DNA from: Aestuariivivens insulae
Lineage (GTDB): Bacteria > Bacteroidota > Bacteroidia > Flavobacteriales > Flavobacteriaceae
NCBI RefSeq assembly: GCF_022662195.1
Contig: NZ_JAKMCS010000011.1
Location: 1-64,000 of the forward strand
DNA length: 64,000 nt
Reading direction: 5' to 3'
Numbering within the stretch: the first letter of the stretch is position 1; each line of letters begins with the position of its first letter. Under the pieces are notes generated by a model that saw nothing but the letters and a program-made list of their open reading frames with translations, did no database searches and was not told where the DNA came from. Positions 48,394 to 56,769 of the stretch are shown one piece after another. The position numbers and the translations under genes were made by a program.

Positions 48394-49053
48394 CTAAATA
48401 GCTTTAGCTTTTCTGTTTGGTTTTAAAAATGTGGTGTCATAACCCGAAAATCGCTTTAAGTAATACGATACTGTTGTACCATTACCATCGGCAAAATTAT
48501 TAAGGCCATAACTTCTAAGGTATTTTTTTACATTACCTGGCCCCGCCAAATGAGCCGCAGCCAATATACCAGACTCTGTAACCACTATACCATTTATTCG
48601 TTTTCCAACAAAGTTTTTAATATCCCTTCTTAAAATCCATTTATTGCGTTGTGCATTGGCTATAAAAGCTTTCTCTTGAAGTTTAGGGTCCTTTAAAAAC
48701 TTAACAGGGTTGTGTATTCCAATTAATTTTAATGTTTCCTTACCAAATTGGTATTTACCAAGATAACCAAACCTATTAATACAAGCATAGTTACCTCTGG
48801 ACTCCTTAAAGGCTAATGCCTCTTTAAATCCAACAAATGATTTTCCTAAATAAGGGGAAAACGTTTGGGTTCTTTCATTCGATACATCGATATTGCTGGC
48901 AATACCTTCATCAAGACCTACACTATAGTTTAGCTCAAGGCCTTTGGTTGAATACTCACTCAAATCTATCGTTTCATTAGCTGAAAACGATGCGTACAAT
49001 AGAATAGAAATTGTAAGCGTCAGGGCCGAATAACTTGCAATATTCTTTATCAT
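48394..49053 (-). CDS. Lysozyme-like exported protein
   Basis: A 219-residue protein with an N-terminal hydrophobic segment (about 7-25, signal or anchor). Its middle has a lysozyme-like motif, FKEALAFKESRGNYACINR then FGYLGKYQFGKETL, where the Glu in KESRG is the likely catalytic acid. The C-terminal part has SGILAAAHLAGPGNVKKYL, also typical of transglycosylase folds. It probably cleaves peptidoglycan. Located just downstream of the mltG cluster on the same strand, but 111 bp away and likely separately transcribed. Confidence 0.78.
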   Translation of the reverse strand: MIKNIASYSALTLTISILLYASFSANETIDLSEYSTKGLELNYSVGLDEGIASNIDVSNERTQTFSPYLGKSFVGFKEALAFKESRGNYACINRFGYLGKYQFGKETLKLIGIHNPVKFLKDPKLQEKAFIANAQRNKWILRRDIKNFVGKRINGIVVTESGILAAAHLAGPGNVKKYLRSYGLNNFADGNGTTVSYYLKRFSGYDTTFLKPNRKAKAI

Positions 49054-49164
49054 AATTTCTAAATTTCTTCAGCAATTTTCCAAAGGAAGACCACTTGAAA
49101 ATTTGAGCGTGCAAAATTAGATATTTTTTTTATCTTTTCAAAATTACTCGTTTATGTGCGTTTT

Positions 49165-50070
49165 TTAGTAGTACAATAGATGAAATGCACTCCCTTTTTT
49201 GCTGAATTCCAAAGCAGGAAATGGCACTTTAATGGTATTAAAAACACTAAAAACTGACTTCAAAAAATGAGATTTTGTTCTAATTCTATTCAAATTTACA
49301 TCAAAACTTAAATAGAATTGACGTCGCCTGTTGTTATTTGTCAACAAAATATTGTCAACATCTTCCACCCCCTGTAACATCCCGTCAGCACTATATCCTA
49401 CAGCTATATTGAGCCATTTGGGAATATAGTTTTTTTTGAAAAAATCATGCACATTAATACTTAACCAATAAGTTTGCCCATTATAATCCTTTAAAATTTG
49501 CTCCAAAAAACCTGCTCCTAATTTGTCTGGGTTTAATGCTGCATATCTTGTTTGATGGAAAGAAAATTTTAAATGGACACGCTGTTCATTCCAAAGTAGC
49601 TCCTGGCCAACATATAGTCCTGTTCCAGCTGCATTTGCAACAACATCGCCCCAAGAAAAGCCCCATTCTTGCGAAAAACCATCAAAAACTTCAACAGCAG
49701 TAAGGAAGCCAAAACCTAATGTAGCACCATAAATTAGTTGCTCTTTTTGGCTTACACCACTCCAATGCAATACTTCGGCTCCTACCCTTCCCATTTGGTA
49801 CGATGCATACACATGTCCCAACTTATCCATTTGTAACCATTCATTATTATCATTTGTGGTATGGAACTTAGAACGCTCAAAATCGGCATACCATAATTGA
49901 TCCAACCCTATCAATGAAATGGTGGCTAAAGATGCTTCGGAAATAATTACAGCATTTCGGCGGGGTATGTTTAAAGTATCGGAAGGCTTGAAAAAATTAT
50001 CCAGCCCAGACTGTGAAAAAGATACAATAGACAGTAAAAAGAATACGCATTTTAACACATGACCAGCCAT
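49165..50070 (-). CDS. DUF2279 family protein
   Basis: A 301-residue exported protein (signal about 1-19, ending SFSQSG) of the DUF2279/YfiM-like family. Distinctive segments are LDQLWYADFERSKFHTTND, EWLQMDKLGHVYASYQMGR and VFDGFSQEWGFSWGDVVANA, the last typical of VanZ-like/YfiM folds. Function is unknown. It starts 2 bp after mltG, linking it to cell-wall metabolism by context. Confidence 0.85.
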   Translation of the reverse strand: MAGHVLKCVFFLLSIVSFSQSGLDNFFKPSDTLNIPRRNAVIISEASLATISLIGLDQLWYADFERSKFHTTNDNNEWLQMDKLGHVYASYQMGRVGAEVLHWSGVSQKEQLIYGATLGFGFLTAVEVFDGFSQEWGFSWGDVVANAAGTGLYVGQELLWNEQRVHLKFSFHQTRYAALNPDKLGAGFLEQILKDYNGQTYWLSINVHDFFKKNYIPKWLNIAVGYSADGMLQGVEDVDNILLTNNNRRRQFYLSFDVNLNRIRTKSHFLKSVFSVFNTIKVPFPALEFSKKGSAFHLLYY

Positions 50071-50072
50071 TG

Positions 50073-51116
50073 TTACCTATGGATACCTTGTGATGACAAA
50101 TATCGATGATATTCCCTCGCATTAACATTATGCTGTGTTAATGTTTTGGCAAACTTATGATACCCTAAGCGTTTAGCATCTGCAACAAAATACAAATACT
50201 TGTGCTTTTCGTAATTTAAAACGGCATCTATCGCCGATATATCGGGCATGGCTATAAGTCCTGGAGGCAAACCTAAATTCTTATAGGTATTATAGGGCGA
50301 ATCGATTTCTTTATGCTTATTCAGCACACGCTTTATAACTGTATTTTTATAGTGTGGTAATTGGTAAGCCGCAAATTTAATAGTAGGATCGGCCTGTAGC
50401 GGCATACCTATTCTCAACCTGTTTAGATACACCCCGGCGATACGTGGTTGTTCACTGGCCTGCTTAGATTCTTCATAAACGATAGAGGCCAAAGCGATAA
50501 CTTGATTGGGAGATAGTCCAATATTGCGAGCCTTAGCTATCCGGTCTTCATTCCAGAAACGCTTATATTCCTTTAACATTCTATCTCTAAAAGACTCGGC
50601 TGAAGTATTCCAGAAAAACTCATAGCTATTGGGCAAGTACATTCCCAAAGCTGTAGCTTCGGTAAACTTATTTTGGGACAAAAACGCGTCGTCTTTCATT
50701 GCTTTTAATAATGAAAGACTATCGGCTTCTATTTCTTTTGAAACTCTACCAGCCAACTTTTCCAAAGAACTTTGATTGTTAAACGATACTTTAACAGGCA
50801 AATTATTGATGCGGATGGAATTGATAATATCGTTATTGCTCATCCCCTTTTTAATAGCATACCTCCCCGCCTTTATGTTAGCTGTATATTTTTTTTGCCG
50901 AGCCAAGTTGTCAAAAGACTTTATATCATCAAGCAAAGGCTCTAACTGACTGCGAACATCCGCATAAGTTGCATGTGTTGGAATATAAACATAAGCGACC
51001 TCATTATTAAAAGCCGTATTGGGGCGCAACATGGCCTTATACACAAAATTGGCGAAAAAAACAGCCCCGACAAGCCCTATAATGGCTATGGCCCAAAGTA
51101 TTTTTTTTATATACAT
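50073..51116 (-). CDS. mltG: Endolytic transglycosylase MltG (YceG family)
   Basis: A 347-residue inner-membrane protein. A transmembrane segment (about 5-25) is followed by a periplasmic domain and the YceG catalytic region. That region carries the Glu in ALASIVYEESKQASEQPRIAGVYLNRL, then LQADPTIKFA and the conserved SPYNTYKNLGLPPGLIAMP. It cuts nascent glycan strands and helps set their length. In a minus-strand cluster with dapF, GNAT and DUF2279. Confidence 0.95.
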   Translation of the reverse strand: MYIKKILWAIAIIGLVGAVFFANFVYKAMLRPNTAFNNEVAYVYIPTHATYADVRSQLEPLLDDIKSFDNLARQKKYTANIKAGRYAIKKGMSNNDIINSIRINNLPVKVSFNNQSSLEKLAGRVSKEIEADSLSLLKAMKDDAFLSQNKFTEATALGMYLPNSYEFFWNTSAESFRDRMLKEYKRFWNEDRIAKARNIGLSPNQVIALASIVYEESKQASEQPRIAGVYLNRLRIGMPLQADPTIKFAAYQLPHYKNTVIKRVLNKHKEIDSPYNTYKNLGLPPGLIAMPDISAIDAVLNYEKHKYLYFVADAKRLGYHKFAKTLTQHNVNAREYHRYLSSQGIHR

Positions 51117-51156
51117 TTATGTTCTTCTATTTAAAATTTTACTGGACATGGTTTGG

Positions 51157-51693
51157 CTATTGTTCTTTATGTGCTTTTATAAGTTGAAATAGATATTCAT
51201 CTTTATAAGAGCCATTAACCAAGTTCCAATCTTTTTTTAACCCTACTTCCTTAAAACCAGCACTTGTAAACAATTTAATACTGGCTTTATTATCTTTTGA
51301 AACATTACAATACAATTGATGTAAGCCCAAATGCGAAAAGCTATAATCTATTAACAGCTTTAACGCTTCCTTTCCATAACCTTTGGCCCTGTTACCTGGC
51401 TCTTTTATTAAAATGCCTACACCTGCCCTGGCATGTTTAAAATCAAAATCGAAAATATCGATTAAGCCTAAGGCCTCATCATTATAATTAGAGACTACCA
51501 AACGCAATTGCTTGACTTCGAAAATATCTTTATGTGCATTTTCTAAATACTGTTTGATCACAAACTTAGAATAAGGTGCTTGGGTATTACTAAGTTCCCA
51601 AAGGGCTTCGTCGTTTTCAACGGCATGCACAAAGGCTAAATCTTCAGGCTCTAAAGCCCGTAAATAAATATGTTGGCCTTTTAGCGTTATCAT
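51157..51693 (-). CDS. GNAT family N-acetyltransferase
   Basis: A 178-residue acetyltransferase starting MITLKGQHIYLRALEPEDLA. GVGILIKEPGNRAKGYGKEAL is the acetyl-CoA region, and NKASIKLFTSAGFKEVGLKKDW is the C-terminal motif. It overlaps dapF as ATGA (4 bp), which fixes the ATG at 51693 rather than an upstream in-frame start. The substrate is unknown; its place between dapF and mltG suggests a cell-wall link. Confidence 0.9.
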   Translation of the reverse strand: MITLKGQHIYLRALEPEDLAFVHAVENDEALWELSNTQAPYSKFVIKQYLENAHKDIFEVKQLRLVVSNYNDEALGLIDIFDFDFKHARAGVGILIKEPGNRAKGYGKEALKLLIDYSFSHLGLHQLYCNVSKDNKASIKLFTSAGFKEVGLKKDWNLVNGSYKDEYLFQLIKAHKEQ

Positions 51694-52466
51694 ATTGTAC
51701 CCGAAAAAACAAAATTGGCAGGCCCTATAAGCCATACATTTTGATAGGCTCCATCTACAAGATCAAAACATACTTGCAATTTACCGCCTTCAACCTCTAA
51801 ATCGATATGGTTACTTTGGGTTTCTCCTATAGCATTCATAGCTATAGCTACAGCCGTAACCCCTGTACCACATGACAAAGTTTCATCTTCAACACCGCGT
51901 TCATAAGTCCTTACCCGAAACGTGGCATCAGATAATTTCTTGACAAAATTAACATTAGTGCCTGCTTGGTTATAAGGCGCTCCGTACCTAATAGATGCGC
52001 CTTTGGTTTTTATATCGAAATCTTCAATACCTCCCTCAAACTGAACATGATGTGGCGAACCTGTATTTAAAAACACATGATTAGGGTGTTTTTCTATATC
52101 TTGTACATCAAGCATTTGAAGCCTTACCAAACCATTAGCATCAATTTCGGCATGGTGTACCCCATCAACTGCTTCAAAAACAGCTTTATCCTTAATAACC
52201 CCTAGTTGCTTTGCAAAGGCCACCAAACAGCGACCACCATTACCGCACATGGAACTTTCATTGCCATCAGAATTATAGTAAACCATTTTAAAATCTAACG
52301 TCTCATGGTTTTCCAATAAAATAAGCCCATCTGCCCCTATGCCAAAACGTCGGTCACAGAGTTCCTTTACACGTTTGGTATCTTTTTTGTTGAAATTTTG
52401 TTGACGATTATCAATCATCACAAAATCGTTTCCCGTTCCTTGATATTTATAAAAAGTCTGTTGCAT
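51690..52466 (-). CDS. dapF: Diaminopimelate epimerase
   Basis: A 258-residue enzyme converting LL- to meso-diaminopimelate for peptidoglycan and lysine. The two active-site cysteines are in SSMCGNGGRCLVAF (about residue 73) and ETLSCGTGVTAVAIA (about residue 206). The start MQQTFYKYQGTGNDFVMIDN at 52466 is the family N-terminus. A longer frame to 52541 runs across the promoter and is rejected. It starts the dapF-GNAT-mltG-DUF2279 cluster and carries the same upstream inverted repeat as trmD. Confidence 0.95.
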   Translation of the reverse strand: MQQTFYKYQGTGNDFVMIDNRQQNFNKKDTKRVKELCDRRFGIGADGLILLENHETLDFKMVYYNSDGNESSMCGNGGRCLVAFAKQLGVIKDKAVFEAVDGVHHAEIDANGLVRLQMLDVQDIEKHPNHVFLNTGSPHHVQFEGGIEDFDIKTKGASIRYGAPYNQAGTNVNFVKKLSDATFRVRTYERGVEDETLSCGTGVTAVAIAMNAIGETQSNHIDLEVEGGKLQVCFDLVDGAYQNVWLIGPANFVFSGTI

Positions 52467-52476
52467 AATCAATGCA

Positions 52477-52529
52477 CAAAAGTACATGATTTTTTTCATT
52501 TGTTTTTGGTGAACTTTCAAATGAAAAAA
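52477..52529 (-). promoter_or_regulatory. dapF promoter with 39-bp inverted repeat shared with trmD
   Basis: On the minus strand: TTTTTTCATTTG (52529-52518), a 15-bp spacer, CAAATGAAAAAA (52502-52491), ATCATG, then the -7 box TACTTTTG (52484-52477). The ATG follows after 10 bp. The 12-bp arms, 15-bp spacer, 6-bp gap and -7 box match the trmD promoter at 56713-56765. There is no standard -33 TTTG at the right place, so the repeat may bind an activator. Confidence 0.7.
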
Positions 52530-52621
52530 TAGATGAACCAATAAAAAGGTTATTAAAGTAAAAACAAATTTTATGATGTCTTTATTACCAAATTTAGGAA
52601 TATTATAACGGTTTTACATCT

Positions 52622-52671
52622 GTTAAATAGTCGTTAAAGTTGAAGTTAAAAAGCGTTAAAAGCCAATTGGC
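52622..52671 (+). promoter_or_regulatory. Phased GTTAAA direct repeats upstream of the DegQ-type gene
   Basis: GTTAAA occurs at 52622, 52633, 52645 and 52655 on the same strand, with spacings 11, 12 and 10 bp (one helical turn each). A palindrome GCCAATTGGC follows at 52662-52671. The ATG is at 52728. This is the layout expected for an OmpR-family or similar activator; the protein is unknown. Confidence 0.55.
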
Positions 52672-52727
52672 AACTCAATAAATATTTAATTTTAATCGTT
52701 GTTATTACAATTTAAATTTTAAGAATT

Positions 52728-54140
52728 ATGAAGAAGATTTTATCACTTGTTTTGGTTTCGGCTTTAGGTGGTATCATGACACTAGGAGCCTATAAATTAT
52801 TTTTGGAAGACGATCACAAAGTGGTAGTCACACAAAATGAAACCCCTACATTTTTGCCCACTAATAATTTAAGTACCATAAACAACATTTTAGAGGCACC
52901 AGATTTTACGGTAGCAGCCGAAAATGCCGTGCATGCCGTAGTGCATGTTAAAAATGTATCTATTAGCTCTAGACAAATGACTATCCAGGATCTTTTTTTA
53001 GGTAGAAGTGAACCTCAATACAGATTAGGAACTGGATCTGGGGTTATAGTAGATCCTAATGGATATATAATTACCAACAATCATGTTATTAAAGATTCAA
53101 AAGAACTATCAGTAACATTGAACAACAACAAAACCTATAAAGCTGAAATTATTGGTACTGACCCCGAAACCGATATTGCTGTCATAAAAATAGATTCGGA
53201 TGAAGATTTGCCTGTAGTGAATTTTGCTGACTCCGACGATGTTAAAGTTGGTGAATGGGCATTGGCTGTAGGTAACCCATTTAATTTAACATCAACTGTT
53301 ACCGCAGGAATTATTAGTGCTAAATCTAGAAATTTAGACCCAACTGGGGAGAATATACATTCTTTTATCCAAACTGATGCTGCCGTTAATCCAGGAAATT
53401 CTGGTGGGGCATTAGTTAATGTTAATGGTGAGCTAATAGGTATTAATACAGCAATTTCATCACAAACAGGTTCTTATATAGGATATTCCTTTGCTGTTCC
53501 CAGTAATATAGCTCGAAAAGTATACATGGATATTTTGGAATATGGCGGTATACAAAAAGGGATTCTAGGAATATATCCACGGGTTCTAAACAGTTTCCAA
53601 GCAAACGAATTGGATATTGACGAAACTGAAGGGGTTTATGTAGATGGAGTTACACATAATTCTGGAGCAGAAAAAGCAGGGCTAAAAAAAGGAGATATTA
53701 TAAAGCAGTTGGACCATATAAAGATATCTAAATTTGAAGACCTAAAAGGTTACTTAAAAACCAAACGACCAGATGACATTGTTAATGTTAAGTTACTTAG
53801 GGATGGTAAGTTGCTAACCTTACCAGTTACAATTTCTAAAGAAGATATATCAACTGTAGAGTTTTGGGATATGGAATTTAGAGACATCCCTAGTTCTATA
53901 AAAGAAAAATATGATATTGAAAACGGAGTACTTATTACCAAAACCAAAAACAAGGACTTATACTCCAGTTTGGGTATTAGGGATGATTATATCATTACTG
54001 AAATAAATGGCAAAAAAATTGAATCCATTAAAGATATCATTAAGCTAAAAGAAAAGTACGGGGGCAACTTTGATAAGCATATTGAACAGCTAGCTTATTT
54101 AACTCCAAATTTAGAACCCAAAGAAGTCATCTTTAGATAA
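52728..54140 (+). CDS. Periplasmic trypsin-like serine protease, Do/DegQ family
   Basis: A 470-residue protease/chaperone of the HtrA group. A signal or anchor (about 1-22) is followed by the protease domain. The catalytic His is in YIITNNHVIKD (about residue 115), the Asp in ETDIAVIKI, and the Ser in AVNPGNSGGALVN (about residue 225). Two PDZ domains follow (about 275-365, containing GAEKAGLKKGDIIKQLDHIK, and about 385-470). It degrades misfolded envelope proteins. The phased GTTAAA sites upstream suggest regulation, possibly by envelope stress. Confidence 0.95.
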   Translation: MKKILSLVLVSALGGIMTLGAYKLFLEDDHKVVVTQNETPTFLPTNNLSTINNILEAPDFTVAAENAVHAVVHVKNVSISSRQMTIQDLFLGRSEPQYRLGTGSGVIVDPNGYIITNNHVIKDSKELSVTLNNNKTYKAEIIGTDPETDIAVIKIDSDEDLPVVNFADSDDVKVGEWALAVGNPFNLTSTVTAGIISAKSRNLDPTGENIHSFIQTDAAVNPGNSGGALVNVNGELIGINTAISSQTGSYIGYSFAVPSNIARKVYMDILEYGGIQKGILGIYPRVLNSFQANELDIDETEGVYVDGVTHNSGAEKAGLKKGDIIKQLDHIKISKFEDLKGYLKTKRPDDIVNVKLLRDGKLLTLPVTISKEDISTVEFWDMEFRDIPSSIKEKYDIENGVLITKTKNKDLYSSLGIRDDYIITEINGKKIESIKDIIKLKEKYGGNFDKHIEQLAYLTPNLEPKEVIFR

Positions 54141-54164
54141 AAAACCCATAAAGACAGTAATTAA

Positions 54165-54206
54165 TACCCCATCAAAACCTATGGATTTTGAATGGGGTTA
54201 TTTTTT
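54165..54206 (+). terminator. Terminator after the DegQ-type gene
   Basis: An imperfect hairpin pairs CCAT(C)AAAACC with GGATTTTGAATGG and is followed by TTTTTT at 54201. It is about 25 bp after the stop. Confidence 0.7.
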
Positions 54207-54207
54207 A

Positions 54208-54232
54208 GATTCCCGTTTTCACGTGAATGACA
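54208..54232. repeat. Short REP-like element
   Basis: GATTCCCGT, TTTC, ACGTGAATGACA: an imperfect inverted repeat of the same type as the one at 41537-41556 (shared GATTCC and GAATGACA). Confidence 0.55.
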
Positions 54233-54307
54233 ATTTCAACAAAATCTTCAACTTTTCAAGTTGAATATTTTTTTTTGAAATACGCTACGAAAACGTTTGA
54301 AATATGG

Positions 54308-54315
54308 TATTTTTG
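54308..54315 (+). promoter_or_regulatory. -7 box of the GAPDH gene
   Basis: TATTTTTG fits TAnnTTTG and lies 33 bp before the ATG at 54349. CAACTTTTCAAGTTG (54249-54263) is an inverted repeat further upstream. No good -33 is seen. Confidence 0.45.
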
Positions 54316-54348
54316 CCAAAATTTAAACAACACTCTAAATAAACAAAG

Positions 54349-55797
54349 ATGCTTTTTAAAGACTCTTACGAAAAAGAATTAGCTTTTCAGGCAGACCGCA
54401 GGAGAGCTACCGTAGAATTTATTAAAATAGTAAGCGATTTATGGTACGATAAATCCATTGAATTGGTGCTTTTTAGAAATCAGTTAATAGACCAAAATGT
54501 AAGCCAGATTTTAAATCTACATGAATACGCTTGCAAATTTGTTCAAAAACCCATTTCAATTTTCGATTCGGTTGAAATAGCACAGGCTATAAAAACACTG
54601 GATATTCCTCCGGCCAAATTGGATATAGGAAAACTAACTTACGAGTTTCATCTAGAAGACAACAAACACAATAGTGTTATCGCTTTTGTTTCATCAAAAC
54701 TAAAAGATGCCCGTAAAAATGGAGACATTAAGCCTAAAGATGTTGTGCTTTATGGTTTTGGTAGAATAGGACGATTAGTAGCCCGCGAACTTATGACACG
54801 TACCGGCAAAGGCAATCAACTACGCTTAAGAGCCATAGTTACCCGTGGCACTATTACCCCAGAAATTCTGGAAAAAAGAGCTGCTTTACTTCGCAATGAT
54901 TCGGTACATGGTGATTTTTACGGTACCGTTTCTGCCGATATAAAGAATAATGCGCTTTCCATAAACGGCACAACAGTAAACGTTATATCTGCTAATGCCC
55001 CAGAAGATATAGACTACACAAAATACAACATCAATAATGCATTAGTAATAGATAATACTGGCGTATTTAGGGACAAAAAAGCTCTAAGCAGGCATTTAAA
55101 ATCTAAAGGGGTCGATAAGGTATTATTAACAGCTCCCGGTAAAGAAATACCAAATATTGTTTATGGCGTGAACCATGCCGGCAACAACCCAGATAAACTT
55201 AATATCTTTTCGGCAGCATCTTGTACCACAAATGCCATTACACCCATCTTAAAGGTTATGGAAGATTCATTTGGTGTAAAAAATGGTCATATTGAAACTA
55301 TTCACGCTTATACCAACGACCAAAACCTAGTCGATAATTTCCACAGCAAATACCGCCGTGGCCGTGCTGCTGGCCTAAATATGGTCATTACCGAAACGGG
55401 GGCCGGAAAAGCAGTATCCAAAGCTTTACCGAGCCTAGAAGGCAAATTAACATCCAATGCCATTAGAGTTCCTGTACCTAATGGTTCACTGGCTATTTTA
55501 AATTTAGAATTGGAAAGTAAAACCTCCCTTGATGGATTAAATACCATTTTAAAAAAATATGCGTTGGAAGGTGACCTTGTGGAACAAATAAAATATGAAT
55601 TAAGTGACGAACTGGTCTCTAGTGATATTATTGGGTCTTCGGCACCTTCAATTTACGACAGCAAAGCAAGCATTGTAAGGAAAGATGGTAAAAATGTAGT
55701 ATTATATGTATGGTACGACAATGAATATGGTTATAGCCACCAAGTCATTAGGCTTGCAAAATATATAGCAAAAGTTAGACGTTTTACTTATTATTAA
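54349..55797 (+). CDS. Glyceraldehyde-3-phosphate dehydrogenase, long form
   Basis: A 482-residue enzyme. The usual GAPDH fold begins only at about residue 131 (VVLYGFGRIGRLVAREL), preceded by a ~130-residue helical extension. The catalytic Cys is in SAASCTTNAITP (about residue 293) and HAYTNDQNLVD and YDNEYGYSHQV are standard. The second strand reads RAIVTRG, where NAD-specific enzymes have an acidic residue (ND), so NADP preference is plausible. It interconverts glyceraldehyde-3-phosphate and 1,3-bisphosphoglycerate. Monocistronic between terminators. Confidence 0.92.
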   Translation: MLFKDSYEKELAFQADRRRATVEFIKIVSDLWYDKSIELVLFRNQLIDQNVSQILNLHEYACKFVQKPISIFDSVEIAQAIKTLDIPPAKLDIGKLTYEFHLEDNKHNSVIAFVSSKLKDARKNGDIKPKDVVLYGFGRIGRLVARELMTRTGKGNQLRLRAIVTRGTITPEILEKRAALLRNDSVHGDFYGTVSADIKNNALSINGTTVNVISANAPEDIDYTKYNINNALVIDNTGVFRDKKALSRHLKSKGVDKVLLTAPGKEIPNIVYGVNHAGNNPDKLNIFSAASCTTNAITPILKVMEDSFGVKNGHIETIHAYTNDQNLVDNFHSKYRRGRAAGLNMVITETGAGKAVSKALPSLEGKLTSNAIRVPVPNGSLAILNLELESKTSLDGLNTILKKYALEGDLVEQIKYELSDELVSSDIIGSSAPSIYDSKASIVRKDGKNVVLYVWYDNEYGYSHQVIRLAKYIAKVRRFTYY

Positions 55798-55870
55798 AAT
55801 AAGTTTTAATATCATTTATTGAAATTTTAATCATGAACATCCATTTTTATTTTTCAATCGTATATACCCT

Positions 55871-55895
55871 AGCCTCACAAAAGTGAGGCTTTTTA
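55871..55895 (+). terminator. Terminator after the GAPDH gene
   Basis: AGCCTCAC (55871-55878), AAAA, GTGAGGCT (55883-55890) and a T run. Perfect 8-bp stem with a tetraloop. Confidence 0.92.
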
Positions 55896-55960
55896 TTAAA
55901 ATCCGTTTCATACTGAACAATATTTTATAAATTCGTGACATCAATTTAAACCAATCATAA

Positions 55961-56584
55961 ATGAAATCCATTAAGTATTATATAGCTTTAGCCTTACTTT
56001 GTATATTTTCATCAACTTCATTTGCACAAACTGTAGAAGAAAATGATAACCTTTCTTTAGATAATAGTACCTTAAACGATCAATTTGAATACGTTCTAAA
56101 AAAATCCGGTAATTTTAAAGGCACCAACGGACAGATGTATGAAGCTGTTAAACGTAGCATGCTTTTAGCGCTACAAGCCCATGCTGTTGATTCTTTAAAA
56201 ACATTGCACAAAAACTTAGCGGATACCCAGATTGTTGTTGACAACCAGGCTAAAGAGATTTCAGATTTAAAAACCAAGCTTTCCTCAACCCAAAGCGACT
56301 TAGATAAAACCAATACCGAAAAAAACAGTATGGCACTTTTTGGGCTACAAATGAGTAAAACAGGTTACAACCTGCTTATGTGGTCTATTATTGGTGGTTT
56401 GCTTGCCTTACTGATTTTATTCATATATAAATTTAAAAACAGTAATACTGTAACCAGACAGGCCAAATTAGCACTTTCTGAAATTGAAGAAGAGTTTGAA
56501 GAACATCGTAAAACAGCCTTAGAACGTGAACAAAAAGTAAGGCGACAACTCCAGGATGAAATCAATAAACAAAAAGGTGTCTAA
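55961..56584 (+). CDS. Exported coiled-coil membrane protein
   Basis: A 207-residue protein: signal peptide (1-22, ending TSFAQ), an extracytoplasmic segment with a coiled coil (about 75-120, LKTLHKNLADTQIVVDNQAK), one transmembrane helix (about 140-160, LLMWSIIGGLLALLILFIY) and a charged cytoplasmic tail that is again helical (LSEIEEEFEEHRKTALERE). I recognise it as a conserved neighbour of trmD in flavobacteria but know no function. A terminator separates it from trmD. Confidence 0.8.
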   Translation: MKSIKYYIALALLCIFSSTSFAQTVEENDNLSLDNSTLNDQFEYVLKKSGNFKGTNGQMYEAVKRSMLLALQAHAVDSLKTLHKNLADTQIVVDNQAKEISDLKTKLSSTQSDLDKTNTEKNSMALFGLQMSKTGYNLLMWSIIGGLLALLILFIYKFKNSNTVTRQAKLALSEIEEEFEEHRKTALEREQKVRRQLQDEINKQKGV

Positions 56585-56605
56585 TCACTCCTTTTTCAAG
56601 CTTTT

Positions 56606-56639
56606 AAAATCTGTAATCTCCATTACAGATTTTTTTTTA
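56606..56639 (+). terminator. Terminator between the coiled-coil protein gene and trmD
   Basis: AAAATCTGTAAT (56606-56617), CTCC, ATTACAGATTTT (56622-56633) and more T. Perfect 12-bp stem. Confidence 0.93.
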
Positions 56640-56712
56640 TTACAATTTGTAGCTTCTCATTTATGTTCTAAAAACCATCTTTTTCTGTAAAAACTTTGTT
56701 AGTCCATATATT

Positions 56713-56765
56713 TTTTTTCATTTGTTTTTTGCGAATTTTCAAATGAAAAAATTCATGTACTTTTG
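56713..56765 (+). promoter_or_regulatory. trmD promoter with 39-bp inverted repeat shared with dapF
   Basis: TTTTTTCATTTG (56713-56724), a 15-bp spacer, CAAATGAAAAAA (56740-56751), TTCATG, then the -7 box TACTTTTG (56758-56765). The ATG at 56770 follows after 4 bp, so the transcript is nearly leaderless. The geometry is identical to that at dapF (52477-52529). No consensus -33 TTTG is at the expected position. Confidence 0.7.
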
Positions 56766-56769
56766 CCCC

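Noticed and set aside
52467-52541. Longer dapF reading frame
   Set aside because: It would translate the promoter and inverted repeat, and the conserved N-terminus starts at 52466.
56722-56769. Longer trmD reading frame
   Set aside because: Runs through the -7 box and inverted repeat; the family N-terminus [10 protein letters not shown] begins at 56770.
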